Positions 25,955-35,564 of a stretch of 64,000 nucleotides of DNA are shown here, one piece after another (positions within the stretch are counted from its first letter, which is position 1; every line of letters starts with the position of its first letter). Made by a program: the position numbers and the translations under genes. Location: contig NZ_AVSV01000002.1 of NCBI RefSeq assembly GCF_000498355.1, forward strand, positions 62,001-126,000, given 5' to 3'. This stretch comes from Clostridium sp. Ade.TY. GTDB lineage: Bacteria; Bacillota; Clostridia; Clostridiales; Clostridiaceae. The notes below the pieces were generated by a model that did no database searches, was not told the DNA's origin, and saw only the letters and a list, made by a program, of their open reading frames with translations.

Positions 25955-27736
25955 ATGTATAAAATAAATAATAAATATCCAAAAATAGGTATAAGACCTA
26001 CTATTGATGGTAGAAGAAATGGTGTAAGAGAATCTTTAGAAGAACAAACTATGAATATGGCACATTCTGTTGCTTTACTTTTAAAAGAAAACTTACATTA
26101 TCCTAATGGTGAACAAGTTGAATGTGTTGTTTCAGACACTACTATAGGTGGAGTTAATGAAGCAAGTAAATGTTATGAGAAGTTTAAAAGAGAAGGGGTT
26201 GGTTTAACTATAACTGTAACTCCTTGTTGGTGTTATGGTACAGAAACAATTGATATGGATCCACATATGCCAAAAGCAATTTGGGGATTTAATGGTACTG
26301 AAAGACCTGGTGCAGTTTATTTAGCAGCTGCTCTTTCTGGTCACAATCAAGTAGGATTGCCTGCATTTGGAATTTATGGTAGAGATGTTCAAGATGCAGA
26401 TTGTACTGAAATACCTGATGATGTAAAAGAAAAACTTTTAAGATTCGCAAAAGCAGGTTTATCTGTAGCTATTATGAGAGGGAAATCTTATCTTTCAGTT
26501 GGATCTGTATCTATGGGAATTGCCGGATCTATGGTTGATCAAAAATTCTTTCAAAAATATCTTGGCATGAGAAATGAATATGTTGACATGAGTGAAATAA
26601 CTAGAAGAATTGATAGAGAAATTTATGATAAAGATGAATTTAATAAAGCTTTATCTTGGGTTAAAGAAAACTGCATAGAAGGATTTGATAAAAATTCTGA
26701 AAACAACCAAAAAACTAGAGAAGAAAAAGATAAAATCTGGGAAACTGTTGTTAAAATGACTTTAATTGTTAGAGACTTAATGGTTGGTAACCCAAGATTA
26801 GAAACACTTGGATTTAAAGAAGAATCAGAAGGTCATAATGCAATTGCCGGTGGATTCCAAGGTCAAAGACACTGGACAGATCATTCACCAAATGGTGACT
26901 TTATGGAAGCTATATTAAATTCTTCATTTGACTGGAACGGATTAAGAGAAGCTTTTGTTTTTGCAACTGAAAATGACTCACTAAATGCTGTACCTATGTT
27001 ATTTGGTCATTTGCTTACTAATACAGCTCAAATATTTGCTGATGTTAGAACATATTGGTCTCCAGAAGCAGTTAAAAGAGTTACAGGAAAAACTCTTCCT
27101 AACGAAGCTAAAAATGGATTTATCCATTTAATTAATTCAGGAGCTGCAACATTAGATGCTTCAGGTAGACAAACTGATGCAGATGGAAATCCTACAATGA
27201 AACCATTCTGGGAAATTACACAAAATGAAGTTAAAGACTGTTTATCTGCAACAACTTGGCACCCTGCAGTAAATGAATATTTTAGAGGTGGTGGATTCTC
27301 TTCTAAATTTTTATCTAAAGGAAATATGCCATTAACAATGTCAAGAATTTGCTTAGTTGATGGATTAGGACCTGTTCTGCAAATTGCTGAAGGATATTCC
27401 GTTGAATTAGATGAAGAAATAACTAAGACTATAGATAATAGAACTGATAACACTTGGCCTACAACTTGGTTTGCTCCAAATCTTACTGGTGAAGGTGCAT
27501 TTAAAGATGTATATTCAGTAATGAACAATTGGGGAGCAAATCATGGTGCTATTTCTTATGGACATATAGGAGCTGACTTAATAACTTTAGCATCAATTCT
27601 TAGAATTCCTGTTTCAATGCATAATGTTCCAGAAGAAAAAATATTTAGACCAAGCGCTTGGGGATTACATGGATTAAAGGATCTTGAAGGTGCTGATTTT
27701 AGAGCATGTCAAAACTTTGGACCTCTATATAAATAA
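25955..27736 (+). CDS. fucI: L-fucose isomerase
   Basis: It isomerises L-fucose to L-fuculose with Mn2+. The 593-residue cytoplasmic enzyme has the length and sequence of the FucI family: [20 protein letters not shown] at the N-terminus, [31 protein letters not shown] and [15 protein letters not shown]. It also acts on D-arabinose in known homologues. It is monocistronic, on the strand opposite to the rest of the pathway, with its own promoter and terminator. Confidence 0.96.
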   Translation: MYKINNKYPKIGIRPTIDGRRNGVRESLEEQTMNMAHSVALLLKENLHYPNGEQVECVVSDTTIGGVNEASKCYEKFKREGVGLTITVTPCWCYGTETIDMDPHMPKAIWGFNGTERPGAVYLAAALSGHNQVGLPAFGIYGRDVQDADCTEIPDDVKEKLLRFAKAGLSVAIMRGKSYLSVGSVSMGIAGSMVDQKFFQKYLGMRNEYVDMSEITRRIDREIYDKDEFNKALSWVKENCIEGFDKNSENNQKTREEKDKIWETVVKMTLIVRDLMVGNPRLETLGFKEESEGHNAIAGGFQGQRHWTDHSPNGDFMEAILNSSFDWNGLREAFVFATENDSLNAVPMLFGHLLTNTAQIFADVRTYWSPEAVKRVTGKTLPNEAKNGFIHLINSGAATLDASGRQTDADGNPTMKPFWEITQNEVKDCLSATTWHPAVNEYFRGGGFSSKFLSKGNMPLTMSRICLVDGLGPVLQIAEGYSVELDEEITKTIDNRTDNTWPTTWFAPNLTGEGAFKDVYSVMNNWGANHGAISYGHIGADLITLASILRIPVSMHNVPEEKIFRPSAWGLHGLKDLEGADFRACQNFGPLYK

Positions 27737-27752
27737 ATTAATATAAATTAAT

Positions 27753-27785
27753 AAAAAGCATAGGTTATAAATACCTATGCTTTTT
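27753..27785 (+). terminator. Terminator of fucI
   Basis: AAAAAGCATAGGT (27753-27765) pairs with ACCTATGCTTTTT (27773-27785). Confidence 0.88.
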
Positions 27786-28201
27786 ATATTTATTATAATC
27801 AATATATGAACTAAAACTTTACTGTTTGAAATAACATAAAATTAACCATTTAAAAACATATAATATAATTTATAGTATTTCTTTCAACTAAATCAAATTA
27901 TTTTGATTAAAATAAACTATTAAATAATTAAAAATTATTACTTTAAGTTTCATTATTTATATGGATACTATCATAAATAAATATTACTAGTAATTTAACA
28001 AAAATAAATTTTTAATACAACTCTTTATAATATTTCGTTTATAATTCAATGTATTTTCTATAAAAGTAATTCTTACAAGATCCACATAAACTATGATAGA
28101 TATACTTTTATATTATATATATCATAGTTTTTCATTACTATATATAGATTAATTACATTTATTTTTGTGTAAATCTTTTACCATATTAATATTTATAATG
28201 C
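27786..28201. other. Gene-free AT-rich interval with one strong inverted repeat
   Basis: No convincing ORF lies in these ~415 bases. An 11-bp perfect inverted repeat, AAACTATGATA (28088-28098) with TATCATAGTTT (28120-28130), is followed by TT on the plus strand and could end a small plus-strand transcript. A smaller TTATTTT/AAAATAA repeat lies near 27899-27916. No clear promoter was found. Confidence 0.4.
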
Positions 28202-28227
28202 AAAAAGAGGGAGACTTTATCTCCCCC
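28202..28227 (-). terminator. Terminator of the sugar ABC operon
   Basis: GGGAGA (28209-28214) and TCTCCC (28220-28225) form the stem; on the minus strand it is followed by CTCTTTTTG. Confidence 0.75.
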
Positions 28228-28245
28228 TAAAAATATAACTTTATA

Positions 28246-29253
28246 TTATTTCTTTCCTAATGGATATAATAATTTTTGGATATCATCATTTTCAAAGTTT
28301 TCTAAACTTACATAAGTTGCACCAGTATCTATTCTCTTTTCAATAGTTTTACCTTCTAATACATCATTAGCAGCTTTAACTCCTAAATATCCCATATTAT
28401 ATGGATTTTGTACAACAAAACCATCTATTATTTTTTCTTTTAAGAAAGCTATTTCTTGATCTGATGAATCAAATCCTATTAAAGTTATATCATCAGCTTT
28501 TCCTTTTTCTTTAACAGCTGTAGCAACACCTATAACTGCACCTTCATTTGTTGCATATAATCCTTTTAAATCTGGATTAGCTGTCATTATATCAGTAGCT
28601 TTAGCAAGTGCCTTTGCATGATCTCCATCTGAATATTGTATTGAAACTATTTCTATATCTTTATGATTTTTTTCTATTTCTTCTTTAAATCCATCTCTTC
28701 TTTCTTGAGCTGTTGATGTTCCCTCATTATGAGCAACTATAGCAACCTTTCCTTTTCCACCAATTTGCTTTGACATTTCTTTTGCAGCTATTGCACCTGC
28801 AGCTTTATTATCAGTTGCTACAAAACTCTTTTGAATATTAGAATCTAAATCTGAATCAAAAGTTACTACTGGAATTCCTTTTTCTTCAGCCTTTTGAACA
28901 ACTGGCAATAATGCTTTATTATCAAGTGGTGCAAGCATTATAGCATTCGCTTTCTTTGTTATAGCATTTTCAACCATTTCTATTTGTCTATCAACTTCTG
29001 TCTCACTATCAGGACCTTCAAAAGTTACTTTTATACCAAGTTCTTCTGCTGCCTTCTGTGTTCCTTGTTCTACAGTCTTCCAAAACTCATGTTGATATCC
29101 TTTTGAAATAACTGCAATATAAGTATCATCCTTTTTACTTTCTGTTCCTCCTGATGAATCACCTGTTCCTTGTCCTCCCGAACTACAACCAACAACCCCA
29201 ACTGCAAGTACTGTTGCTGTAGCAACCATAGCTACAAGTTTTTTTAATTTCAT
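28246..29253 (-). CDS. Sugar ABC transporter substrate-binding lipoprotein (RbsB type)
   Basis: This 335-residue lipoprotein captures the sugar outside the cell. It has a signal peptide with a VVGC lipobox, a Gly/Ser-rich linker, then a type I periplasmic binding domain (Peripla_BP_4) of the ribose/galactose class. Segments such as VTFDSDLDSN and YATNEGAVIGVA are typical. It is the last gene of an ATPase-permease-binding protein operon lying between fucI and fucU, so L-fucose is the probable ligand. Confidence 0.85.
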   Translation of the reverse strand: MKLKKLVAMVATATVLAVGVVGCSSGGQGTGDSSGGTESKKDDTYIAVISKGYQHEFWKTVEQGTQKAAEELGIKVTFEGPDSETEVDRQIEMVENAITKKANAIMLAPLDNKALLPVVQKAEEKGIPVVTFDSDLDSNIQKSFVATDNKAAGAIAAKEMSKQIGGKGKVAIVAHNEGTSTAQERRDGFKEEIEKNHKDIEIVSIQYSDGDHAKALAKATDIMTANPDLKGLYATNEGAVIGVATAVKEKGKADDITLIGFDSSDQEIAFLKEKIIDGFVVQNPYNMGYLGVKAANDVLEGKTIEKRIDTGATYVSLENFENDDIQKLLYPLGKK

Positions 29254-29331
29254 AAATCATACCCTCCCACAAATTTTATGTTTTAATTTAAATTAATTAT
29301 TTATTTTAATAACTAATAAAAAAATTAACAA

Positions 29332-30312
29332 CTATCTCTTTTTCTTTCTAAGCATATCTAAATAAACAGCACCTATAACAACTGCACCCATAGCAAGCAT
29401 TTGCCAGTTTTGTGATACATTCATTAAATTAAGACCATTTTTTAATACTCCCATTATAAAGGCACCAAGAATAGTTCCTGTTATTGAACCTTCCCCTCCA
29501 CTTAAAGATGTTCCTCCAATAACAACTGCTGCTATTGCATCTAACTCATATCCCTCTCCTGCAGTTGGTTGACCTGAATTTATTCTTGCAGCCATTACAA
29601 TACCTGCAATAGCACACATAAGTCCACAATACATATAAACAAACATTTTTGTTTTTAATACATTTATTCCTGAAAGTCTTGCTGCCTCTTCATTACTTCC
29701 TATTGCGTAAGTATATCTTCCAATTAAAGTCTTTTTTAATATAAATCCTGATATAATTGCTAAAATAATTAAATATATTACTGGATAAGGAATTACTCCA
29801 AATAACTTACCTTGAGAAATAGTCGCAAAATTTGGTGCTAAATCAAAATATACTGGCTTTGCATTAGTAAGAACTAATGTTAATCCTCTAGCCATCATCA
29901 TTGATCCAAGCGTTGCTATAAATGGAGGTAAATTAAACTTACCAATCAACAAACCGTTTACACTGCCAAATAACATACCAACTAATATAGCAAGTACTAC
30001 AGCTACTAAAACACCCATTCCTTTACTTATAAAAAGTCCTGCTGAAACACCACTTAATGCAATAATTGCACCTAATGATAAATCTATTCCTGAAGTTATA
30101 ATTACAAATGTAACACCTATAGCCATTATTCCTATTACAGCAGTTTGTAATGCTATCGTTATTATATTATCAACATTTAAAAAGTGAGGTGTTGCAACTG
30201 AAAAGAATATACACATTAAAAGTAAGCTTATCCCCGCTGCCATTTTCTGTAATAGTGCTTTATTATCTTTTTTATCACCATTTAATATTTTTTTATTTTT
30301 AACAGCTTCCAT
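29332..30312 (-). CDS. Sugar ABC transporter permease (RbsC type)
   Basis: This 326-residue permease of the ribose/xylose/arabinose class has about 8-10 membrane helices. GVTFVIITSGIDLSLGAIIALSG and LDAIAAVVIGGTSLSGGEGS are hallmark segments of RbsC. It would form a homodimeric channel with the adjacent ATPase. Likely fucose-specific by context. Confidence 0.87.
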   Translation of the reverse strand: MEAVKNKKILNGDKKDNKALLQKMAAGISLLLMCIFFSVATPHFLNVDNIITIALQTAVIGIMAIGVTFVIITSGIDLSLGAIIALSGVSAGLFISKGMGVLVAVVLAILVGMLFGSVNGLLIGKFNLPPFIATLGSMMMARGLTLVLTNAKPVYFDLAPNFATISQGKLFGVIPYPVIYLIILAIISGFILKKTLIGRYTYAIGSNEEAARLSGINVLKTKMFVYMYCGLMCAIAGIVMAARINSGQPTAGEGYELDAIAAVVIGGTSLSGGEGSITGTILGAFIMGVLKNGLNLMNVSQNWQMLAMGAVVIGAVYLDMLRKKKR

Positions 30313-30337
30313 ACCTAAAATCTCCCCCTAATTTCTA

Positions 30338-31828
30338 TTAACTATTAGACGCTAAACTCATTATTTTTTCTTGTGTTGCGTCAGTTATATCAAGTTCACC
30401 AGTTTTTTTACCTTCATGCATTACAATGATTCTATCACTCATCCCTAATATTTCAGGCAATTCTGAAGAAATCATAATAATAGCAACCCCTTTTTCTGCT
30501 AATTCTTTCATTAAAGTATATACTTCATATTTAGCCCCAACATCTATACCTCTTGTAGGTTCATCAAATATAAGAACTTTCGTATCTCTACAAAGCCATC
30601 TACCTATTAAAACTTTTTGCTGATTTCCACCACTTAAGAACTTTGTTTTTTGTCCAAGAGATGGTGTTTTAGTTTTTAAATCATTAACCTTTTCAGTTGA
30701 TACTTTTTTACATATCTTATCGTTTACAACAGATAATTTACTATATTCTTTTATATTTGCAATAACAGTATTAAACTCAACATCTAAATCTAATAAAAGT
30801 CCATCTCTTTTTCTATCTTCTGATAAATATGCTATTTGATTTTTTATAGCATCTACAGGTGATTTTATTTTAATTTTATTTCCTTCTAAGTAAAATTCTC
30901 CTGAATCAATTGCATCAGCTCCAAATATAGCTCTTGCCACTTCTGTCCTTCCTGCTCCCATAAGTCCTGCAAAACCTAATATTTCCCCTTTTTTTACATT
31001 AAAGCTTACATCATGTAGTTTACCTTTTCTTGAAATATTCTTAGCTTCAAAAACAACTTCTCCTATTTTAGGATTTCTTTTTGGATATTGATCTTTTATA
31101 TCTCTTCCTACCATCATTTTTATAATTTCATTTATATCTATATCTTTCCAATTTCTAGTTCCTATATAACTTCCGTCCCTAAGTACTGTTATTCTATCAG
31201 CAATATGTTTAAATTCCTCCATTCTATGAGAAATATAAACTATTCCAACACCTTCTGCTTTTAATTTCTTTATTATTTTAAATAAATCTTCTATTTCTGA
31301 CTCTGTAAGCGCTGATGTTGGTTCATCCAATAATAAAACTTCTGATTTGAAAGCTAAGGCTTTTGCAATCTCAACCATTTGTTGTTCTGCAACACTTAAT
31401 TTATCAACTCTTTCATTAGGATTAATACTTAGATTTAACGACTTTAATACACTTTCTGTATCTTTAATCATTTTTTTCTCGTCAATTATAAATTTATTTT
31501 TCTTTGGTTCTCTTCCTATATATATATTTTGCGCAACAGTAAGGTGGGGCAATAAATTAAACTCTTGATGTATTATAGATACTCCACGCTCTGCTGCTTC
31601 TTTAGGATTTTTTACATAAAAATCTTTTCCTTTAAATAATATTTTCCCAGAGTCTTTTTTATAAACTCCTGTTAGTATTTTCATAAGTGTTGATTTTCCG
31701 GCACCATTTTCACCAATAAGAACATGTACTTCTCCCTCCTGAACTTCAAGCTTTGCATTTTTTAAAGCTTGTACTCCTGGAAAGGCTTTATCTATTCCTT
31801 CCATCTTTAGCAATACTTGCTTTGCCAT
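30338..31828 (-). CDS. Sugar ABC transporter ATPase, two nucleotide-binding domains (RbsA type)
   Basis: The 496-residue double ATPase energises the sugar importer. Domain 1 has GENGAGKST, the signature LSVAEQQ and LLLDEPTSAL. Domain 2 has the usual RbsA-type degenerate P-loop GLMGAGRTE, then LSGGNQQK and LIFDEPTRGID. GGGGAG lies before the ATG. It is first in the ABC operon, divergent from fucU. Confidence 0.9.
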   Translation of the reverse strand: MAKQVLLKMEGIDKAFPGVQALKNAKLEVQEGEVHVLIGENGAGKSTLMKILTGVYKKDSGKILFKGKDFYVKNPKEAAERGVSIIHQEFNLLPHLTVAQNIYIGREPKKNKFIIDEKKMIKDTESVLKSLNLSINPNERVDKLSVAEQQMVEIAKALAFKSEVLLLDEPTSALTESEIEDLFKIIKKLKAEGVGIVYISHRMEEFKHIADRITVLRDGSYIGTRNWKDIDINEIIKMMVGRDIKDQYPKRNPKIGEVVFEAKNISRKGKLHDVSFNVKKGEILGFAGLMGAGRTEVARAIFGADAIDSGEFYLEGNKIKIKSPVDAIKNQIAYLSEDRKRDGLLLDLDVEFNTVIANIKEYSKLSVVNDKICKKVSTEKVNDLKTKTPSLGQKTKFLSGGNQQKVLIGRWLCRDTKVLIFDEPTRGIDVGAKYEVYTLMKELAEKGVAIIMISSELPEILGMSDRIIVMHEGKKTGELDITDATQEKIMSLASNS

Positions 31829-31897
31829 TTGATCACTCCCCGCACCCCTTTTTTTGTTTTATGTTGATTTTATTCTAATTAAATTTACTATGTTTAA

Positions 31898-31926
31898 ATT
31901 ATACCTTTTTTTTCCAATTAACACAA
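31898..31926 (-). promoter_or_regulatory. Promoter of the sugar ABC operon
   Basis: On the minus strand TTGTGT (31921-31926) and a perfect TATAAT (31898-31903) are spaced by 17 bases. Confidence 0.7.
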
Positions 31927-31943
31927 CATAATTTTTAATTTAT

Positions 31944-31972
31944 TTGAATTTTTACCATATTTTGTATATAAT
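31944..31972 (+). promoter_or_regulatory. Promoter of fucU
   Basis: TTGAAT (31944-31949) and TATAAT (31967-31972) are 17 bases apart. The spacer contains TACCATATTTTG, nearly the same motif as at the fucA promoter. The promoter lies within the apparent 5' extension of the fucU reading frame, confirming the internal start. Confidence 0.75.
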
Positions 31973-32015
31973 ATTTTTGTATTCTGTTATTTTATATTCA
32001 AAGGAGAGTGTTTTT

Positions 32016-32441
32016 ATGTTAAAAAAAATTCCTTCAATTATTTCACCTGATCTTTTAAAAATACTTATGGAAATGGGCCATGGCGATACAATAGTTATTG
32101 CAGATGGAAATTTCCCATCATCTTCTTGTGCTAAAAGGTTAGTTAGATTAGACGGTCATAATGTTCCTGAAATTTTAGAAGCTATATTAGAATTATTTCC
32201 ATTAGATACTTATTCAGAAAAACCTGTAAAACTAATGAGTATTGTTCCTGGTGATACTGTTAATCCTACTATTTGGAATACTTATGAAACAATCATAAAA
32301 AAAGATTTTAAACCTTTTGATTCTTTTGATTTTGTAGAAAGATTTAAATTTTATGAAGAATCAAAAAAAGCATATGCGGTTATTGCAACATCAGAAAAGG
32401 CCCTTTATGCTAATATAATTTTAACTAAAGGTGTAGTTTAA
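32016..32441 (+). CDS. fucU: L-fucose mutarotase FucU
   Basis: It interconverts alpha and beta anomers of L-fucose, feeding FucI with the right form. The 141-residue protein belongs to the RbsD/FucU family, with the active-site segment MGHGDTIVIADGNFP near residue 20 and a C-terminal KALYANIILTKGV. The length matches E. coli FucU. AAGGAG before the ATG at 32016 sets the start. Single gene with its own promoter and terminator. Confidence 0.93.
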   Translation: MLKKIPSIISPDLLKILMEMGHGDTIVIADGNFPSSSCAKRLVRLDGHNVPEILEAILELFPLDTYSEKPVKLMSIVPGDTVNPTIWNTYETIIKKDFKPFDSFDFVERFKFYEESKKAYAVIATSEKALYANIILTKGVV

Positions 32442-32443
32442 AC

Positions 32444-32479
32444 AAAAAATTGGCACTATAATATTAGTGCCAATTTTTT
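32444..32479. terminator. Bidirectional intrinsic terminator
   Basis: A perfect 15-bp stem, AAAAAATTGGCACTA with TAGTGCCAATTTTTT, lies between the convergent fucU and PBP genes. Confidence 0.92.
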
Positions 32480-32485
32480 AATAAA

Positions 32486-34498
32486 TTATTTTAAATAATT
32501 TTCTACTACATTTCTTACTTTAGGAACAACAGCATGAGATCCACCTTTATCCTTAACATCCTCTAAAATCATTGCAATTGTAATTTTTGATTTCTTAATA
32601 TCAGTTGCAATAAACCATCCGTTTTCTGTTCCTTTTGCATCATTTTGAGCTTGTTTTATTTCAGCTGTACCTGTTTTACCTGCTAATTCTTGTCCTTGTA
32701 TTTTTGCATCTGTAGCTGTACCACCTGGACTATTTATAGGTGTTTCAAATGCAGTTATTACATTAGGCAAATATTTTTTATCTATTGCTCCTTTTTTAAA
32801 TACTTCTTCCTTATTATTTATACTTGTAACAAGTCTTGGTTTCATAATATCACCATTATTTGATAATGCACTATATGCAAGGGTCATATTTAAAGGAGTT
32901 ACTAAAACTTGACCTTGTCCATAACCACTGTCTGCTAATCCAATTTCCCCATCTATTTTTCCACCATTTGCAACTTGAGAAGTTTCCATTGGATATCCAA
33001 ACTCTATTTTTTCTCCTATTCCAAACTTCTTAGCTCCTTCAATAAATTTATCAGCTCCAAGATCTAACGCAACTTGAGCAAAATATATATTATCTGAATA
33101 CTTAACTGCATCATTTAAATCTACTGGTTTACCTGGATCATCAACTCTAGTGACTTTATAATCTCCCCATGAAGTATCCTTTTGCCAATTTAATCCTTTT
33201 ATATCCTTTTTATCATTAGGTTTTATAACTCCATCTTCAAGACCTGTTGTTGCAGTTATAAGCTTAAATGTAGAACCTGGTGAATAAAGTTTTGTAAATC
33301 TATTTTCATAAGCTGCATTTTTTGTTTCTTCTAATTGTTTCTTTTCTGTTTTTGTCATATATGTTGTAAACATATTTGAATCATATGAAGGTGAACTTAC
33401 CATAGCTAGTACTTCACCACTTTTAGGATTTACAGCAGTAGAAGCTCCTTTTTCACCATTCATTTCACTATATATTTTCTTTTGAAGATTTGAATCTATA
33501 GAAATTTTTACATCTTTTCCATCCTTTGGATTTTTACTTGCAACTTCTATCTTTTTATCTCCTCTTTCAATATATATTTCTCCTCCATTTTCACATTTTA
33601 ATGTATCTTCATATACTTGTTCTAATCCACTTTTTCCAATTAAACTATGTGTATTATAGCCTTTATTTTTATTTTTTTCTAATTCTTCTTTAGTAATAGG
33701 ACCTACATATCCTACTAATCTACCAAAAGCTTCCCCACCATTATAAATTCTTGATGTAGATTTTTTAATTAATATCCCATCATCTTCACGATTTTTTAAT
33801 CCATTAATCTTTGGATCATTAGGTAATGCTTTAACAATTTCAACAAAGTGACTTGGATTAATATTTGCATCTAATTTTTTAGTTATTGTATCTTCACTTA
33901 TGTCTAATGCTTTTGCCATTTCTTTTATTTTTGCATCTTTATTTTTCTTATTAAATATTGCTGGATGAATTCCAATAATACTAACTTCACCATCTTCAGC
34001 CAATACTTTTCCATCTTTATCTAATATTTTTCCTCTTACTGCATTTTTAGTATTTACTTTTAATTTATCCCCTTCTTGCATATTCGGGAATATTAAATTA
34101 TCATTCCAATTTACTTTATAACCATCATCCTCTTTTACTATTGTAGCCTTAAAATTATCTAATTTTAAATTTCCTGCTACAGTATCCATAGATACGGTAA
34201 ATGGAATGACGACATCATTATTTTCTTTAGTTGCATCCCCTAAAGTAATTGCAATATTACTAGCATTCATAGCTCCATATATATTTCCAAGTCTTTGCAC
34301 AAATGTAGTTTCATCAATAGTATTTTTTGAATCTGAACTAAGCATTTCATACATTCCTTTATAATCTAAGCTTTGCCATTTATCTTTATACTGATTAAAA
34401 GCATCAACAGCTTTACTTTTGCTAGAACATCCAATAAATGATGCCATTACTATAAAAGCCATAAACATTATAAAGTAAATTTTTTTATTAATCTTCAC
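32486..34498 (-). CDS. Class B penicillin-binding protein, MecA/PBP3-like
   Basis: This 670-residue transpeptidase cross-links peptidoglycan at the outer face of the membrane. It has a signal peptide with lipobox FIGC (Cys24), an N-terminal NTF2-like MecA domain (about 28-140), a dimerisation domain (about 150-320) and a transpeptidase domain. The active-site motifs are complete: STFK (Ser409), SDN (468-470) and KTG (608-610). This domain order is that of MecA and of low-affinity PBPs in enterococci and clostridia, so reduced beta-lactam affinity is possible but not shown. Confidence 0.9.
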   Translation of the reverse strand: MKINKKIYFIMFMAFIVMASFIGCSSKSKAVDAFNQYKDKWQSLDYKGMYEMLSSDSKNTIDETTFVQRLGNIYGAMNASNIAITLGDATKENNDVVIPFTVSMDTVAGNLKLDNFKATIVKEDDGYKVNWNDNLIFPNMQEGDKLKVNTKNAVRGKILDKDGKVLAEDGEVSIIGIHPAIFNKKNKDAKIKEMAKALDISEDTITKKLDANINPSHFVEIVKALPNDPKINGLKNREDDGILIKKSTSRIYNGGEAFGRLVGYVGPITKEELEKNKNKGYNTHSLIGKSGLEQVYEDTLKCENGGEIYIERGDKKIEVASKNPKDGKDVKISIDSNLQKKIYSEMNGEKGASTAVNPKSGEVLAMVSSPSYDSNMFTTYMTKTEKKQLEETKNAAYENRFTKLYSPGSTFKLITATTGLEDGVIKPNDKKDIKGLNWQKDTSWGDYKVTRVDDPGKPVDLNDAVKYSDNIYFAQVALDLGADKFIEGAKKFGIGEKIEFGYPMETSQVANGGKIDGEIGLADSGYGQGQVLVTPLNMTLAYSALSNNGDIMKPRLVTSINNKEEVFKKGAIDKKYLPNVITAFETPINSPGGTATDAKIQGQELAGKTGTAEIKQAQNDAKGTENGWFIATDIKKSKITIAMILEDVKDKGGSHAVVPKVRNVVENYLK

Positions 34499-34536
34499 AA
34501 TACCCCTCCATCCATTGTTTTATATTTATAATAATA

Positions 34537-35358
34537 TTATGTAATATTATTTTCTTTTTTTAATCTTTGAATTTCTTCATCTTTTTCTTTTAGCAAAGTT
34601 TTATATATATTTTCTTTTATATTCCATTCATTTTGGTCCCATTCTTTACTAAGAGTATTTATAAGTGATGCCATTTCATCAGCACTTCCTACTATTCTAT
34701 TAAATAACAAAAGATTTGATTTTAATATTTCTGGTATTTCATTATGTGAATATCTAAGTCTATGATCTATTTCTCCATAACCTTCTTCAAATATAGTTCT
34801 AACTTGTATTTCTGCTATAACTCTCTTATTAGTTGGATAAAATTCAACTAAATAATGTACTGATCTATATCCTGACTGCCTTGATCTTACTTCTATACCA
34901 AGATCATTAAATATTTTAGTATTATCCCCTTCTCTTACATTAGCTGTTATTTCTATGACTTTCCATGTATTTATTATAAAATCATGTATTTCTTTCCATT
35001 GTTCTTTAAAAATATGTATTACTCTAATTCCTATTAAATCATTTATTTCATCTTTATAGTTTTTTACTGTAAACTCAAAGTCATTTCCATATTTATCTTT
35101 TCTATCTTTTGTTTTTCTTATAACCTTTTCAATAAGTCTATCACTTGCTTTTATTCTAGATTTTACTGAATGAATATATTCATTTGCTCTTAATATATTT
35201 GCTATAAAATTAGCTTGATTTTCATAAGACTCTATATATTCTATGTAGTCTTCGTATATTTCTTCTAGGTTTTTAATATTTATATTATTTTCTTCTATTA
35301 TTATTTTACAGTGACTATATTTATTTAAAAATTGTTCTATTTTAAATTTGTTTTCCAT
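34537..35358 (-). CDS. Small alarmone (ppGpp) synthetase, RelA/SpoT domain
   Basis: The 273-residue protein has a RelA/SpoT nucleotidyltransferase domain without HD hydrolase, TGS or ACT domains. Visible motifs are NDLIGIRVI, SGYRSVHYLV and EIQVRTIFEEGYGEIDHRLRY (in that order). The C-terminus is a charged coiled-coil (KEKDEEIQRLKKEN). It would make (p)ppGpp under transcriptional or allosteric control. It lies just upstream of the PBP gene on the same strand, so a link between alarmone and wall stress is possible. Confidence 0.85.
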   Translation of the reverse strand: MENKFKIEQFLNKYSHCKIIIEENNINIKNLEEIYEDYIEYIESYENQANFIANILRANEYIHSVKSRIKASDRLIEKVIRKTKDRKDKYGNDFEFTVKNYKDEINDLIGIRVIHIFKEQWKEIHDFIINTWKVIEITANVREGDNTKIFNDLGIEVRSRQSGYRSVHYLVEFYPTNKRVIAEIQVRTIFEEGYGEIDHRLRYSHNEIPEILKSNLLLFNRIVGSADEMASLINTLSKEWDQNEWNIKENIYKTLLKEKDEEIQRLKKENNIT

Positions 35359-35524
35359 AAATACTTCTCCTAAATTAAACTGTCTTATTTATATTATATC
35401 ACTAAATATTATTAACTTATTTTATATATAATAATTTCTATATTAATTATACACAAAATTTACTTTATAAATATAATATATAATTTCATCAAAATTTAGG
35501 AAATAATAAATTTATATACCAAAT

Positions 35525-35556
35525 AAAAAGGTTAGGAAAAATATCCTAACCTTTTT
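35525..35556 (-). terminator. Terminator of pepT
   Basis: AAAAAGGTTAGGA (35525-35537) pairs with TCCTAACCTTTTT (35544-35556), immediately after the pepT stop on the minus strand. Confidence 0.9.
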
Positions 35557-35564
35557 ATTTTAAA

